NCBI GenBank assembly: GCA_030248065.1
Contig: JASAMV010000125.1
Span: forward strand, 1-64,000
Reading direction: 5' to 3'
Source of the DNA: Rhynchonema sp. JSB1_4
Lineage: Eukaryota > Nematoda > Chromadorea > Monhysterida > Xyalidae
DNA: 64,000 nucleotides
The position numbers were made by a program, and so were the translations under genes. Below the pieces are notes generated by a model, which saw only the letters and a program-made list of their open reading frames with translations, was not told the DNA's origin and searched no databases. Positions 23,190-33,371 of this stretch are shown piece by piece. How positions within the stretch are numbered: position 1 is the first letter of the stretch; each line of letters opens with the position of its first letter.

Positions 23190-24024
23190 CAGTGCTGTGG
23201 CTACTTTTGCGGGGCGGGTAGGGTACATAGGTGGAAAAAATCGGGGCGGGTAGGGGGGTAGTGTACCTGGGATTTTGGGGGGGAATCCGGTTTGGGGGGG
23301 GGGAGGGGGGAAGATTTTTCGGGGCGGGTAGGGTACAACACAAGTTTTTTCGGGTGCCTGTTTTTATATGCTATAACGTGCATATATCGCGCGTAGCGCG
23401 CGATTTTTTGCACTTTTTAGGGTTTTCGGTCGAAATTTGGGCATTTTTGACCGAAAAATGGGCATTTTGAGGGAAAAAATCGGGGCGGGTAGGGTACCAG
23501 GGCGGGGCGGGTAGGGTGGTAGGGTACCGGAGCGGGGCGGGTAGGGGGGTAGCGTACCAGGCCGGGGCGGGTAGGGCACCATTGGGGGGACCCCCCACCC
23601 CCACCCCCCCCCCAGTGTAGTTCCTGGGGGGGGAGGGGGGTCCCCCCCTAAGGTACACTAACCGCCGTGACCAAGGTACACTAGTACACTAACCGCCGCG
23701 CCAGGTACACTAACCGCCTCAATTTTTGCCTAAAATCGGCATTTTTAGGCCTAAAATGGCCATTTTTAGGCCTAAAATGGGTGATTTTTAGGTCAATGAT
23801 GTCAAAAGTCGCCAAAATACCCTTTTTATGGAGATTTTTTCCAAAAAGGGATAAAAATCGGTCAAATTTTCTACCTCAAAAAGTGACTTTTTCCTGGATT
23901 TGGGTCTTCCCCCCACCCTTCCCCCCCCAGGGAGGTACACTAACCGCCGCACGGAAAAAAGGGGTAGGTACACTAACCGCCGCGCCGGACCAGGAACTAC
24001 ACTGCCCCCCCAGCCACAGCACTG
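23190..24024. mobile_element. Third-level hAT-like element (GGGGCGGGTAGGGTAC repeats)
   Basis: The inverted ends are CAGTGCTGTGGCT and AGCCACAGCACTG. The target duplication ACACTGGG is exact (23182-23189 and 24025-24032). The interior is dominated by GGGGCGGGTAGGGTAC repeats. ORFs on both strands here are low-complexity Pro/Gly read-through. Confidence 0.84.
23613..24004. mobile_element. Fourth-level insertion: complete family-1 MITE (392 bp)
   Basis: Same ends and same 392-bp length as the copy at 472-863. It sits in a run of C, so its target duplication (C-run) is not informative. Confidence 0.85.
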
Positions 24025-24073
24025 ACACTGGGTACATGTACACTACCTAACCGCCGCGCCGGACCAGGAACTA

Positions 24074-25025
24074 CCGTAAAAACCTAAATACAGCCCCACC
24101 CCCCCCCCCCCCCCGGAATAGAGCCCCCCCCCGTCATACAGCCCCCCCCAAAAAGGGGTCAGTGAATGAAGAGAGCCCCCCCCCCCTCCGGAACATCCCC
24201 CATACAGTAGTAGTGTATTAAGGCCTGATAGTGGTGCACAGGTACATTTATGCACGTTTATTGTTCGTTCAGAGCACATAATATGCCTCTAATTGACGAA
24301 TAGACACGAATAAATGCGATTACAAGCGAAAAAACATCCTTTCAAACCCATTTTTAGGGGTTTTTGGGGGTATTTCTGGGAACAATTTTTCAGGTTCGGG
24401 TCAGTGAATTAATAGAGGCCCCCCCGGAATAGAGCCCCCCCCCCGTAATAGAGCCCCCCCAAAATGGGGTCAGTGAATTAATAGAGCCCCCTTCCAGAGG
24501 TGGGAATCGGGCCGGCCCGGCCCGGCCCGGCCCGGCCCGACGTTCGGGCCGGGCCGGGCCGAGGTTTCCGGCCCGAACGGTCGGGCCGGGCCGGGCCGGG
24601 CCGACTTTTCGGAATGTCGGGCCGGGCCGGGCCGGGGCCGGGGTGGCCGGCCCGAAAAGGCCCGACATCATCCAATTTCAACAAAAAATCGTGATTTTTT
24701 AGGCTAAATTTGCCAAAATTTCTCGCGATTCTGCAAATTAGTACCGACTTCCATGATTATCAGGTATTTCTAAACCAAAAAACAGTAATTTTTGCACCAA
24801 AAAATTGCTTCAAAAGATCATCAGAAAAAGTCGGGCCGAAAAAATCGGGCCGGGCCGGGCCGGGCCGACTTTTTTCCAAGTCGGGCCGGGCCGGGCCGGA
24901 CTTCCCGGCCCGACCTGTCGGGCCGGGCCGGGCCGGGCCGACCCCCGGACCTCGTCGGGCCGGGCCGGGCCGAGGTAACCCGGCCCGATTCCCACCTCTG
25001 CCCCCTTCTATTTAGGTTTTTACGG
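24074..25025. mobile_element. Tc1/mariner-like MITE with TA target, inserted in the outer MITE's right end
   Basis: The inverted ends are CCGTAAAAACCTAAATA and TATTTAGGTTTTTACGG, with TA on each side (24072-24073, 25026-25027). The insertion cuts the family-1 terminus CCAGGAACTA|CACTG at its TA. The interior is C-runs with AATAGAGCCCCCC repeats. Confidence 0.82.
24495..25000. mobile_element. hAT-like MITE of the GGCCCG family, inside the TA element
   Basis: The ends are CAGAGGTGGGAATCGGGCC and GGCCCGATTCCCACCTCTG. The 8-bp duplication CCCCCTTC is exact (24487-24494 and 25001-25008). It shares its A/T-rich core with 22014-22391 but has longer GGGCC arrays. Confidence 0.88.
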
Positions 25026-25346
25026 TACACTGGGCTTGGCTAAAACGTAATCTGAAGCGGCTGGCCTCAAAACGCCGTTTTCTGCCTTTTATAGGCGTGG
25101 ATGATTTTCCAAAGATTTTTAATCCCTCTTGAAAACTTGCGACTGCGACTGCGAGGCTTGAACCTGAACGTGAACGTGCAAAAAGTTGAATTTGAATTTT
25201 AAGAAGTTCATTCTCTTTCTTTAAGTTGTGAAAGTTTGCGGAGGGAGGCTCGATGCTGACCCCCATCCCCAGAACGGGGGACACTGTGATGTGAACGATT
25301 GGTCGATGGAAGACTGATTGTAATCAGTGCGCCCTGCAGAGGCTCT

Positions 25347-25661
25347 GGGGGGAAGACTGATTATGGATTTGAAAATGAAACGGATTAAACGGAATCTGCA
25401 TAATCAGCATTCCCCCCAAGGGCCGTTTCCCGGGAAGATTGATTACGAGTGCTATGCATGCCACGCATGCATTCAGCCTAAGCCCAAGCCTAAGCTTAAG
25501 CCTGAGTCAAGGCCAAAGCTTAAATATGTGCGTAAACGGGAGCCTAAGCGTAAGCCTAAGCCTGAACTCAAGCCTAAGCCCAAGCCTTGGTTCAGGACTA
25601 AGTTCCAGCTGGATTCCGTTTGATCCGTTTTATTTTCCAGTCCATAATCAGTCTTCCCCCC
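25347..25661. mobile_element. MITE carrying a telomere-like array
   Basis: The ends are inverted copies of about 50 bp at roughly 90% identity, beginning GGGGGGAAGACTGATTATGG. Between them, 25478-25595 is GCCTAA/GCCTAAGC-type repeat, the complement of degenerate TTAGGC. A further partial end (ATAATCAGTCTTCCC) lies at 25711-25727. Confidence 0.7.
25478..25595. repeat. Degenerate interstitial telomere-like repeat (GCCTAA)n
   Basis: GCCTAAGCCCAAGCCTAAGC and similar units drift from perfect GCCTAA. Nematode telomeres are TTAGGC, whose complement is GCCTAA. The Pro/Lys and Leu/Ser ORFs over it are repeat translations. Confidence 0.7.
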
Positions 25662-25727
25662 AGCGCGCAAAAATCCGTTTAATCCGGAAAATCCGTTTAA
25701 TCCGTTTTATTTATAATCAGTCTTCCC

Positions 25728-26381
25728 GGCACGGAACGATTTTGGGGGTTTGGATTGGTTTGAATACTGCATCGCAAAAACATAATTAGGCTCACTGGTG
25801 GCAAAGGTGAAGCAGTTCAAGGCGTATCACAGCGCTGAACGAAATGTGCACTCGACATCGACACTGGAAAGTTGTCAGTGGTCCAGTGCTTTTCTTGTTT
25901 TTTTAAAGTTTTTAAAAACGTCGCCCGCTTTTTTTCATTTAAAAAAAATTAAGCACAGCATATCTTTGACTTTTCTGCGTGAATCTCTTACATTTCTCCA
26001 GGAAAACACACTCGTGCGCGAACTGTAAACCCCTTGTAAATTTTGAAATGCACAATCTATAAAGTTTTTCAGCAACATAATACTCGTCTAGTGTATTTTG
26101 TACCAAGAAATTTCGACAAGTTACCCCAAATCATTGGAACAGCAAGACGAACGGTGTTCCTTCCATACTGTGCAACAAACCTCTCGTTTTATTTGCTTGA
26201 CTGACGTTCAAAACACAGTTCTATAGGAAACCTGTTTCTTTGGGCGTTGAAACTTCCGCAGACTGATTTCAGCGCGTGGCGTAAACCGCACAAACTGAGC
26301 AAATTTTCCACGTTCGTTTTTGAGTTTGTTCAGGTCTTGTACTTGCCTGATAATTTTGCGTATATTTTTACATTTGTTCCA
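25728..26381. other. Intergenic, nothing recognised
   Basis: No domain, RNA gene or complete repeat is seen. Plus-strand ORFs at 25798-26028 and 26247-26519 lack codon-level or domain support, except for the possible exon noted at 26382. Confidence 0.4.
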
Positions 26382-28060
26382 GGATCAACCGTGGCTTCCC
26401 ATCAGGAGAACATAACATACCTAGATAACAAAAATATAAGAAGTAAGCAACAACAACATGGAATGCTGGACATTTCTTTTTATGACGATTGTGGTAAGGA
26501 TAAGACAAATAGTTTGTGAAAAAAATGTCCTGATTTTGTTGTTTAGAATTGAGTCGCCTCGTTGTAGGTGTTATAGATTTATTATCAGGGCTAGTGGTAT
26601 AAGCAAAGTCACAAACGATATTGATACAACTGAAGAATGTAAGACAAGTCAAAAAGATTATACTCAGGTACAGGACAGGATGTATGCAATAGCCGCAATC
26701 GGGGGGAATGAAAATCAGAACAATTTCAGAACATAGCGACACAAAGTGGCGTATACTGCACACAAGGTCACCCCCAAAACATTGGCACAAGGGGAACAAA
26801 AGGAGTAATTTTTTTATCCCCCAAGCCGACTGATTTACTGTCCGAGTAATACACAAAATACATGCATGTGTGTGCTTTATGTTTATGGCGGCAAGGCAAA
26901 CTTTATGCTGCAGGTTGATGTTCCATGTGAGACATTACTACAAAGGTGGTGTTTGCAGGCAATTTCGTTGAGCGAATCACACCGCCACGTTAATCGCCAT
27001 CATGACCATCGGCAACAAAATTCCGAATCCGACTCGGAAGAATCGACTGAAACATCAGCTGCGCACAAACTGACCGAGGTGTCGAAGACTTGCTCAGATA
27101 CATTCACGATATGCCACGACGTGTTTTCGACTTGTGTACTGCAATTGTGAGTGTTTGACTCTGAGGGTGATTGGTCTGTTAAACGGTATAACTGAAGACT
27201 GTTCTTTGTCAAATTGGATAACGATTGACAGACTCGACCGGCATGAAAGTTGTCACCAGGGTTGGGCAAAAAACGTTTTTTTTCAAAAATTCGTTTTTTT
27301 AAAAAAACGTTTTAAAAAACTTTTTTAAAAAACGTTTTAAAAAACTTTTTTTTAAAAACGCCCAGATGACCGAAATATGCCCCAAAAAAGTTGGAAAACG
27401 CTCATGTTGGGAAGAAAACGCGGTTAAATGAAGTAATTATGTGTGTTCTGAGGCAACATAAACGGGTTTCAACCCTTTTCTAGCGAGTTGTTAAGATCCC
27501 ATATCAGACCCGCATCATGGGACCAACTTTGGCCGGGGTCATGATTGAAAGTCAAACTCCGTATATCGACGTATCTCGACAAATTTAAAGTTGGTCGAAA
27601 ATTTTTTGAAAAAATGGGACAAAAAATTAATTGTCCTTGATAATCAGGGTACTTTCCCTGAAAAATCAAGGAAATTCAGGATTTAAAAAAAACGAAAAAC
27701 GACCCAGGCGTTTTTTAAAAAAAAACGTCGCTTTTTTAAGAAAAAACGCCGTCGTTTTTTGCCCAACCCTGGTTGCCACATTCACTGGTCGAAGTTATTG
27801 TAGTGGCTTCAGTAAAGTATCCTGGATGCAAAAATATAGTGCCCAAGGCAGCACGCGAGCCGATCAACAAACTAACCAACTTGATGTTTCAAGGCAGACA
27901 GAAGTGAGCCACCACCACCGCCATCAGCACAAACGTCACTGGAATGTGATCAACGATGAGACGATGAATTGTCTGGCTCATGCTGTACCACTTGCGTGTC
28001 ACCACAACTCGGAAACCATCAAAAAGTCGGAGATGTTGGCACAAACGTCAGTCAAGTGAA
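26382..28060 (+). CDS. Candidate upstream exons of an unrecognised plus-strand gene
   Basis: Three stretches look like exons. 26382-26495 begins after an AG, reads STVASHQENITYLDNKN, and ends TTGTG|GTAAGG. 26960-27149 begins after TTTGCAG, is Ser/Glu/His-rich with SKTCSDTFTICHDVFSTC, and ends AATT|GTGAGT. About 27809-28060 begins after ATTGTAG, is His-rich, and holds MNCLAHAVPLACHHN. The second and third join in frame. The 517-bp MITE at 27256-27772 sits in the intron between them. I do not recognise a family. The start codon and the link to the exons at 28373-28784 are not established. Repeated cysteines and the same strand suggest one gene. Confidence 0.35.
27256..27772. mobile_element. MITE with CCAGGGTTGGGCAAAAAACG ends (copy 1, 517 bp)
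   Basis: The ends CCAGGGTTGGGCAAAAAACG and CGTTTTTTGCCCAACCCTGG are exact complements. The flanks TTGTCA and TTGCCA form a 6-bp duplication with one mismatch. The subterminal regions are T/A-run palindromes (AAAACGTTTT); the interior has GGGACCAACTTTGGCCGGGG and CTCCGTATATCGACGTATCT. Another copy is at 62541-62967. Confidence 0.85.
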
Positions 28061-28372
28061 ACTGTGCGTGATATTCGCGCAGTTAACAGTGTAGACGTGG
28101 TCAGGTCACGTAGCCAACTAGTGCATTGCCCTGACGCTGACCTGGTGCACTGCTCGTCTGTGAGAACAGATTGAAGAGTTGAAGGGAACAGGTTGCTGTT
28201 GTGCTGTGCTGTGCGCCTTTGCAGACAACGATGTCGGCTGTTGGAAAGAGTAAAGCAAATTTGATTGACCAGCAGCTATGTATGTGTGCAGCTTGTCGTG
28301 CAGAGATCGTGCTATTTTTAGACTTTTGTGCCTCAATGAGTTACATATTATGTCTTCACTCTTGCCTTTCAG

Positions 28373-28784
28373 CCTGCCGAAAGACAAAGTCAAACACTGT
28401 TTTGCCATCAGGAAGACATGCCGAAAAAGGTATGGTTCGGTTTGTGTACGTGCCTTTTATTACTTTTCTGTCATTCGCCAAGAAAATAGTAACTCTGTTC
28501 GATTTTTTGAAAAATCGGACTGGCATGCAGGGTCTACCAGATGTGTCCTTCGCTGTGCATCCGTGCGTGCGAATGCCTGAACATTTCGAAACAAAATTAC
28601 GAAACTTGCGGAATTGAGATCGGCGTGGACATTCCAGAGACGAAAACTAAACAGAAAGGTTGAATATGCACGATTATACAAAGCATCAGCCGGCTGGACA
28701 GGTGTTGCTTCGGCACACCAAACCCAGTTACTTCTTGTTGCAGACTGCAAAGAAGAATGCAATGAGTATATTGTGAGCCGATGA
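28373..28784 (+). CDS. Last three exons of an unrecognised Cys-rich protein
   Basis: Exons 28373-28429 (57 bp), 28531-28658 (128 bp) and 28744-28784 have AG/GT borders and compatible phases (2 nt carried, then 1 nt carried) and end at TGA. Spliced they read CFAIRKTCRKR, then YQMCPSLCIRACECLN, YETCGIEIGVDIP and DCKEECNEYIVSR: nine cysteines in about 70 residues, a density typical of disulphide-bonded extracellular proteins. No known Cys-rich module matched by eye. The 5' part probably lies in the candidate exons at 26.4-28.1 kb. A possible poly(A) signal AATAAA is at 28994. No function is proposed. Confidence 0.5.
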
Positions 28785-29453
28785 CGTGAACCTACATGTT
28801 CGAGTGCCGCAAAATTTGTCATCGGAGCTAGAAGCGACACAAGCTTGATTCCCAATGGTGCACTTTTTGAAAAATTTAACTGAAATTCGCTCTTCATCAT
28901 GATGTTTTGTGAAATTATCTTTATTAAAATGTGCTACTCATACCTGTTGTCGTCATAATAGTAATTCAATCCAACTCTTTGGCGTATCAGGATAATAAAA
29001 CTCAGTATTGTCTGCAACAAATCGTTTGCAATTCAGGTGGGACGCGACGCAGTGGTTTGGCCTCTGGTCATAATGATCCAAACATTTCTGCATTTGTTTG
29101 GCGACAACGTGCACCACACTTGCCATTGTTTGATTGATGGAAATTGTTTGTTGTGATCGCATTCTTGCATCGAATTGAGATTGAATGAAGGCCACACTCG
29201 GATACAGGACGTACGTGGACTTCCAGGAGGAATTGTCAGACTTCTGCAACATTGGATTTCCAAGTCAAATCACAGATTCGGTAATGAAGTTTGATGTTAC
29301 GTGCATGGTGGATCGTCCTTAGACTGCGATTTCACACGTGGACTTCACCCTTAGGAATGCAACATCCGAACAAACCAAAAAACATGGGACGATTTAACAC
29401 CCCTAACGCATACATTACGATCACAATGCTCATAGCGGTCGACCTTAATCCTC
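28785..29453. other. Space between the Cys-rich gene and GT92; possible late GT92 exons
   Basis: The minus strand at 29252-28953 is open for about 100 codons and could hold further C-terminal GT92 sequence, but no motif supports it. Nothing else is seen. Confidence 0.35.
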
Positions 29454-31146
29454 TCACATGTATGGACGTCGAATCGTCCGAAGGCGACCCAAAATCACTA
29501 CAACCTGTCGTCTAATTCCCGTCAGTGACACCCGTCTGTAATGGAACACAACAGCATCTGATGTTTCAACCACGTGGTGTTGTTGCTTGCGATTCGGTTG
29601 ACGAAATTTTAAAGCCTAAAATTGGGACCTACAGTGCGACAACGATCCGCTATTTTGGAAGTATGAACCAAAATATGTTTCAAATTTCAAATGCAAATTT
29701 CACCTGATGAATGTGCACCTTGCGCACGCACTCCGGTCTGACGATAAGTTTGCTCATTTGACCGGCGTGAAAAATGTTCGTATTTTGCTTCACGGTCGAA
29801 AACACGCTGGCAAAGCTGATGTTTGATAAGCAGTCAGGCTCATCTTGACTTTGCAATTGAACTGTGGCGCTTCGAAACATGTAGGCGGCAGCGTTTTGAG
29901 TTCGGTCAAGTTGGGAGAGATACGAACGGAAGGATTTCTGAAAAAAAATCCTTATGGCTGTGAAGCCGTGCGTGACGGATATAGCAAGCGGGTTGCACCG
30001 TCGCTGGCAGATGATCCCATTCCCAATACGGTGGTCGCAGTTGGTTTTTTGAAAGCAATGGCCTACATTTGTGGACACAAAGACTATCAGTCCCTAACAA
30101 CGTGAGAGAGAACAAACTTGCGGTATTCGTTGAAGCACTGGAATTTCATCCAAATCAAAGAACGCCAAGTACTCCACATGTGCGCCATTCACCCATAAGC
30201 ACTCATTCACAGCTGTGAACATGTCGGCACGGTACAGACGCTCGTTGGCATTGAATTGGGACTGAAAGTATCTTGGAAAACTGTTTTGTGATTTTTAAAC
30301 AGTGCATTACATTTTAATTGACCACGTTCTTGACTCACCTGACTTCCTTGCGGTAACAGCGGCCAGGGCACCAAACTCACCAGGTTGTCTTGTTCGTAGA
30401 TTCGCAAAATTTTTCGCACATCATCTGATATTGATTGATAATAGAGAAAGAAGTGCGTGGCACCGGAATAGATCCAAAATTCGAGGAAATATATGAGCGA
30501 AACCCAGTCGACGTAAAGAAACATTGGTTGCACGCATACAGCCAATTTATGTAGCTTGGGTGAAACATCAGTGTGATCGGCAATGGTGAGTGGAATGGAA
30601 AGCGATCGGCCATGGTCGTAGTTTAAAATTTCAACCACTGAATCGGTTGACATGCTTTCCGTTTCAAAATTTCCTGCAACTAATGAGTACTATTTTGCAG
30701 AAACCACAAAAACTATCCATGCAACAAACCTTCAACGGCAGCCTTGAACACCATTCCTCCCCAAGTGCACGCAGGCGCGCCACCCCAGGGACATTGTGAG
30801 TTGACGCTCTCAGTGCTGCCGTTGATGTGGAATGAAGGTGCGCCTGACAAAAAAACAGAATTTTTTACGTTATTTTGACATATTGCCAAAAATGCGCACC
30901 ATTGATTGAAACATCAACGGATGTTAGGGTTTTCGGCGAGAAATGCGCGCAGTCAGTCAGAAACACCAGCAGCAACGTTGGGTCTTCGTGTGTGAATTTC
31001 TCCAAAATCGCTGATCGCACAAAAATGGTAGCGTTTTCAAACTTTCTTTTGTTGACAGTTATTTTGAGGAAATTGTGTCTCACGAACAGGAATAAAGCGA
31101 CAAGTACAAGTAATTCGATCACGCGACGAACGCGCACCAGCATCAT
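29454..31146 (-). CDS. GT92 (DUF23) family glycosyltransferase, type II membrane protein
   Basis: GT92 enzymes in nematodes are Golgi glycosyltransferases; C. elegans GALT-1 adds galactose to core fucose of N-glycans. Exon 1 (ATG 31146) gives a basic MMLVRVRRV and a transmembrane span (IELLVLVALFLFV), a signal-anchor layout. The lumenal part follows in order: CPWGGAPACTWGG (about 30780); YVDWVSLIYFLEFWIYSGA with HFFLYYQSISDDVRKIL (about 30500); NERLYRADMFTAVNECLW and AFFDLDEIPVL (30260-30117), in which DLDE is the acidic metal/donor-sugar motif; the MSKLIVRPECVRKVHIHQ block (about 29740); and a VVFHYRR block near 29540. The frame after HYRR stops at TGA 29454-29456, but a GT just after HYRR could lead elsewhere, so the C-terminus is uncertain. 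Acceptor sugar and substrate cannot be told. Confidence 0.85.
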
Positions 31147-31757
31147 GTTAAAATACCATGTATAGAGTTTCCGCTCAAAATTTAAGAAAAAGGTATGACA
31201 CTGTTTTGGCTTGGATGTCCGCGTGTGCACCAAAACATGCGCTGGCTGATCTCATCAGTAGAATCTGTGTTTTGCGACATCAATCGATATAACCCACCAA
31301 GGTTATTCATTTGGGCTCACCACGTTTGTAATAGTTTGCAATGAACGACACCTTGACTTTGGTATCGGATAAAACTGTGGCGATGTGCATACTTGGCCGC
31401 ACCATTATATGAATACTGTAAGTGTAAAGATTCAAATGTGCACTGTTGGAACAGAAACTGCCCTGCCTTGACAGGGTTAACCCGTGTGTGGACACTTGTT
31501 GAATGTATGACAAAAATAATAAATGTCATATTTGTCATAAATGTCACACGCATCAACAAGTGTACATAACAGCACGACTGTATTGTACACTTGTTGAATG
31601 TATGACATTTATGACAATAATGTTTGTGCAATCAACAAGTGTACAAAACAGCACGACTGTATTGTACACTTGTTGAATGTATGACATTTATGACAATAAT
31701 GTTTGTGCAATCAACAAGTGTACAAAACAGCACGGCTGTATTGTACATGTTGAATGT

Positions 31758-32015
31758 ATGACATTTATGACAAATAACGCTGAATTCAGCAATTGGGTGA
31801 ATTATAACAAAAAAAGAAGAAAAAAAAGAAAACCTGAAAAAAAGAAGAAAGCCACGGAAGACAAAGAAGACGAATCGAGCGACACGTCGGTCGGCACTTT
31901 CGACTGTGCTGTCTATGCGAGTGTGACCGACCTGAAACGGATGGCTGCAAGTGACCACGGCTTTGTCGACGGCACATTTAAGGTGGCCCCAAAGGGATAC
32001 ATGCAGGATATGTAG
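31758..32015 (+). pseudogene. Possible MULE-type transposase fragment
   Basis: The open frame starts MTNNAEFSNWVNYNKKRRKK, has a long Lys/Glu tract, then LKRMAASDHGFVDGTFKVAP and a stop at 32015. DGTFK near a hydrophobic stretch is seen in Mutator-like transposases. The rest of a transposase, including the later catalytic acids, is absent, so it is a remnant at best. Confidence 0.35.
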
Positions 32016-32130
32016 TGCGTATGTATGTAGTGCAAAACCTGTGTAGTGCGTGCAGGATATGAACATTTGTGAACAGCCACAACCAGGGCACAATTACTGT
32101 GTGTTGTTGCACATAATATACCTATTGCAG

Positions 32131-32476
32131 GTATTTTGTCGTGACCATCAACCGATCAGCTGTGGATGGTGCCCGAATCGATGTGGCAATCAGCCTGGAT
32201 GAGTCGATGTCTTTGTCGGGCATATCGGTGTCCGAGGTGCGCTTCTATCGTCTGACCGGTGTCGTTGTTCACATTCCGGCCCGTGTCGTCAAGAACAGAG
32301 GTACGGTCACATGTATAGACATGTTCAACTACTTAATTTCTTCGAGTGCATCACTGTTAGTCAATATTCAAGTGCATTATTATCCTGTGCATCAAATTGT
32401 GCCTGTTGTCGAGTAAAATTTTGCCAATTTTTACGTTTCAGGTCAGTGGAAAGCCCGGACTTGTGACACCACATGA
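32131..32476 (+). CDS. Two-exon coding fragment inside the MULE-like element, unrecognised
   Basis: Exon 32131-32300 follows TTGCAG and ends AGAG|GTACGG. The next begins after TTTCAG at 32442 and reaches TGA at 32474-32476 in frame. The translation runs YFVVTINRSAVDGARIDVAI, then SVSEVRFYRLTGVVVHIPAR, and ends RGQWKARTCDTT. It has gene-like composition and clean splice borders but no family I recognise and no visible 5' part. It may be host sequence captured by the element or the tail of a transposon gene. Confidence 0.35.
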
Positions 32477-33371
32477 ATTCAGTACTTCACACGAACAAAA
32501 ACAGCAACAAATTGATAAACAGTGACAAATCGCTTTACCACCATGCTTTCTTCCGCGTGCATTTTTTCATGTTTCCTCGAATCACCTCATGTTGCAACTT
32601 GTACCTACCTTTTTGATTGCATAACACGTTGAAAACGGTACAGTTACCCTGGAAACAGAAGGAAAGCCGTGATGAAAGTCCAGTTTTTCAGATTTTTGTC
32701 CCAAATTTTGTGAAAACAGCTGCACACGAAAGTTTCAACAAGTGCGCAAAACATGACTGCACAAAATGCTATTTGTCATAAATGTCATTTTTGTCATACA
32801 TTCAACAAGTGTACAATACAGTCGTGCTGTTTTGTACACTTGTTGATTGCACAACCATTATTGTCATAAATGTCATACAATCAACAAGTGTACAATACAG
32901 TCGTGCTGTAATGTACACTTGTTGATTGCACAAACATTATTGTCATAAATGTCATACAATCAACAAGTGTACAATACAGTCGTGCTGTAATGTACACTTG
33001 TTGACGCATGCTTTAACTGTGCTTAATTTATTTTTGTCACACAGTCAACAAGCGTACAAAACGCACCCCCGTGTTTTGTACAGTTGTTTACAGTCAACAA
33101 GTGTCTAGTTACCGGTTAACCCCTTGACAGCACGGTACCATGCACCAGACACAGTCTGGCGGAACTGACAGGCACGTCACTGTTATCCCGGACAACGTGG
33201 CGCTTTCAAACAAGCAGCTCAATTTTTTTTAATTTTTAATTTAATTTTTTATAAGCTTATCTTTTTATAGTTTGCTTTCATATTTGATTTAAAATTTTGC
33301 GACTTGATCAGTGCGCAGTTAGCATTCCTGAATTCTTGCTCGTAGAATTGCAGCACTATTCAACAAACAAA

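Larger units (their letters stand above)
22792..24030. mobile_element. Second-level hAT-like element inside the outer MITE
   Basis: The left end is CATAGTAGTGGC. The right end, once the inner insertion is removed, is GCCACTACACTG, a good inverted match. The flanking duplication is GGTACATG (22784-22791 and 24031-24038), exact. Its own sequence is 22792-23189 plus the last bases before 24031. No transposase is present. Confidence 0.82.
22413..25032. mobile_element. Outer hAT-like MITE (family 1), split by later insertions; nest of 2.6 kb
   Basis: The left end CAGTGTAGTTCCTGG (22413) and the right end, split as CCAGGAACTA + CACTG and finishing at 25032, are the family-1 termini. The flanks GGCTTGGC (22405-22412 and 25033-25040) are an exact 8-bp target duplication 2.6 kb apart. 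Remaining family-1 sequence is 22413-22791, 24031-24073 and 25026-25032; everything else is inserted material. Confidence 0.87.
31462..33135. mobile_element. DNA transposon whose inverted ends are tandem arrays (MULE/foldback-like)
   Basis: Outer ends CAGGGTTAACC (about 31472) and GGTTAACCCCTTGACAG (about 33114) are imperfect inverted repeats. Inside each is a ladder of about 80-bp units: ACACTTGTTGAATGTATGAC, ATGACAATAATGTTTGTGCA, then palindromic ACAGCACGACTGTATTGTAC. The left ladder (31490-31770) and right ladder (32760-33110) face each other. Tandem arrays within long inverted ends are typical of foldback and some Mutator-like elements. The middle holds a peptide with FVDGTFKVAP, resembling the MULE transposase DGTFK motif, and a separate two-exon coding piece. 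No target duplication was found. Confidence 0.65.

Noticed and set aside
22188..25030. Several Arg/Gly/Pro-rich ORFs such as 24710-25015
   Set aside because: They are translations of GGGCC arrays inside MITEs on both strands.
25439..25789. Ser/Leu-rich ORF with repeated SLSPSL units
   Set aside because: It is a frame through the degenerate (GCCTAA)n array.
31632..32093. 153-codon minus-strand ORF
   Set aside because: It spans the ladder repeats of the MULE-like element and has no domain; it is opposite the better-supported plus-strand fragment.
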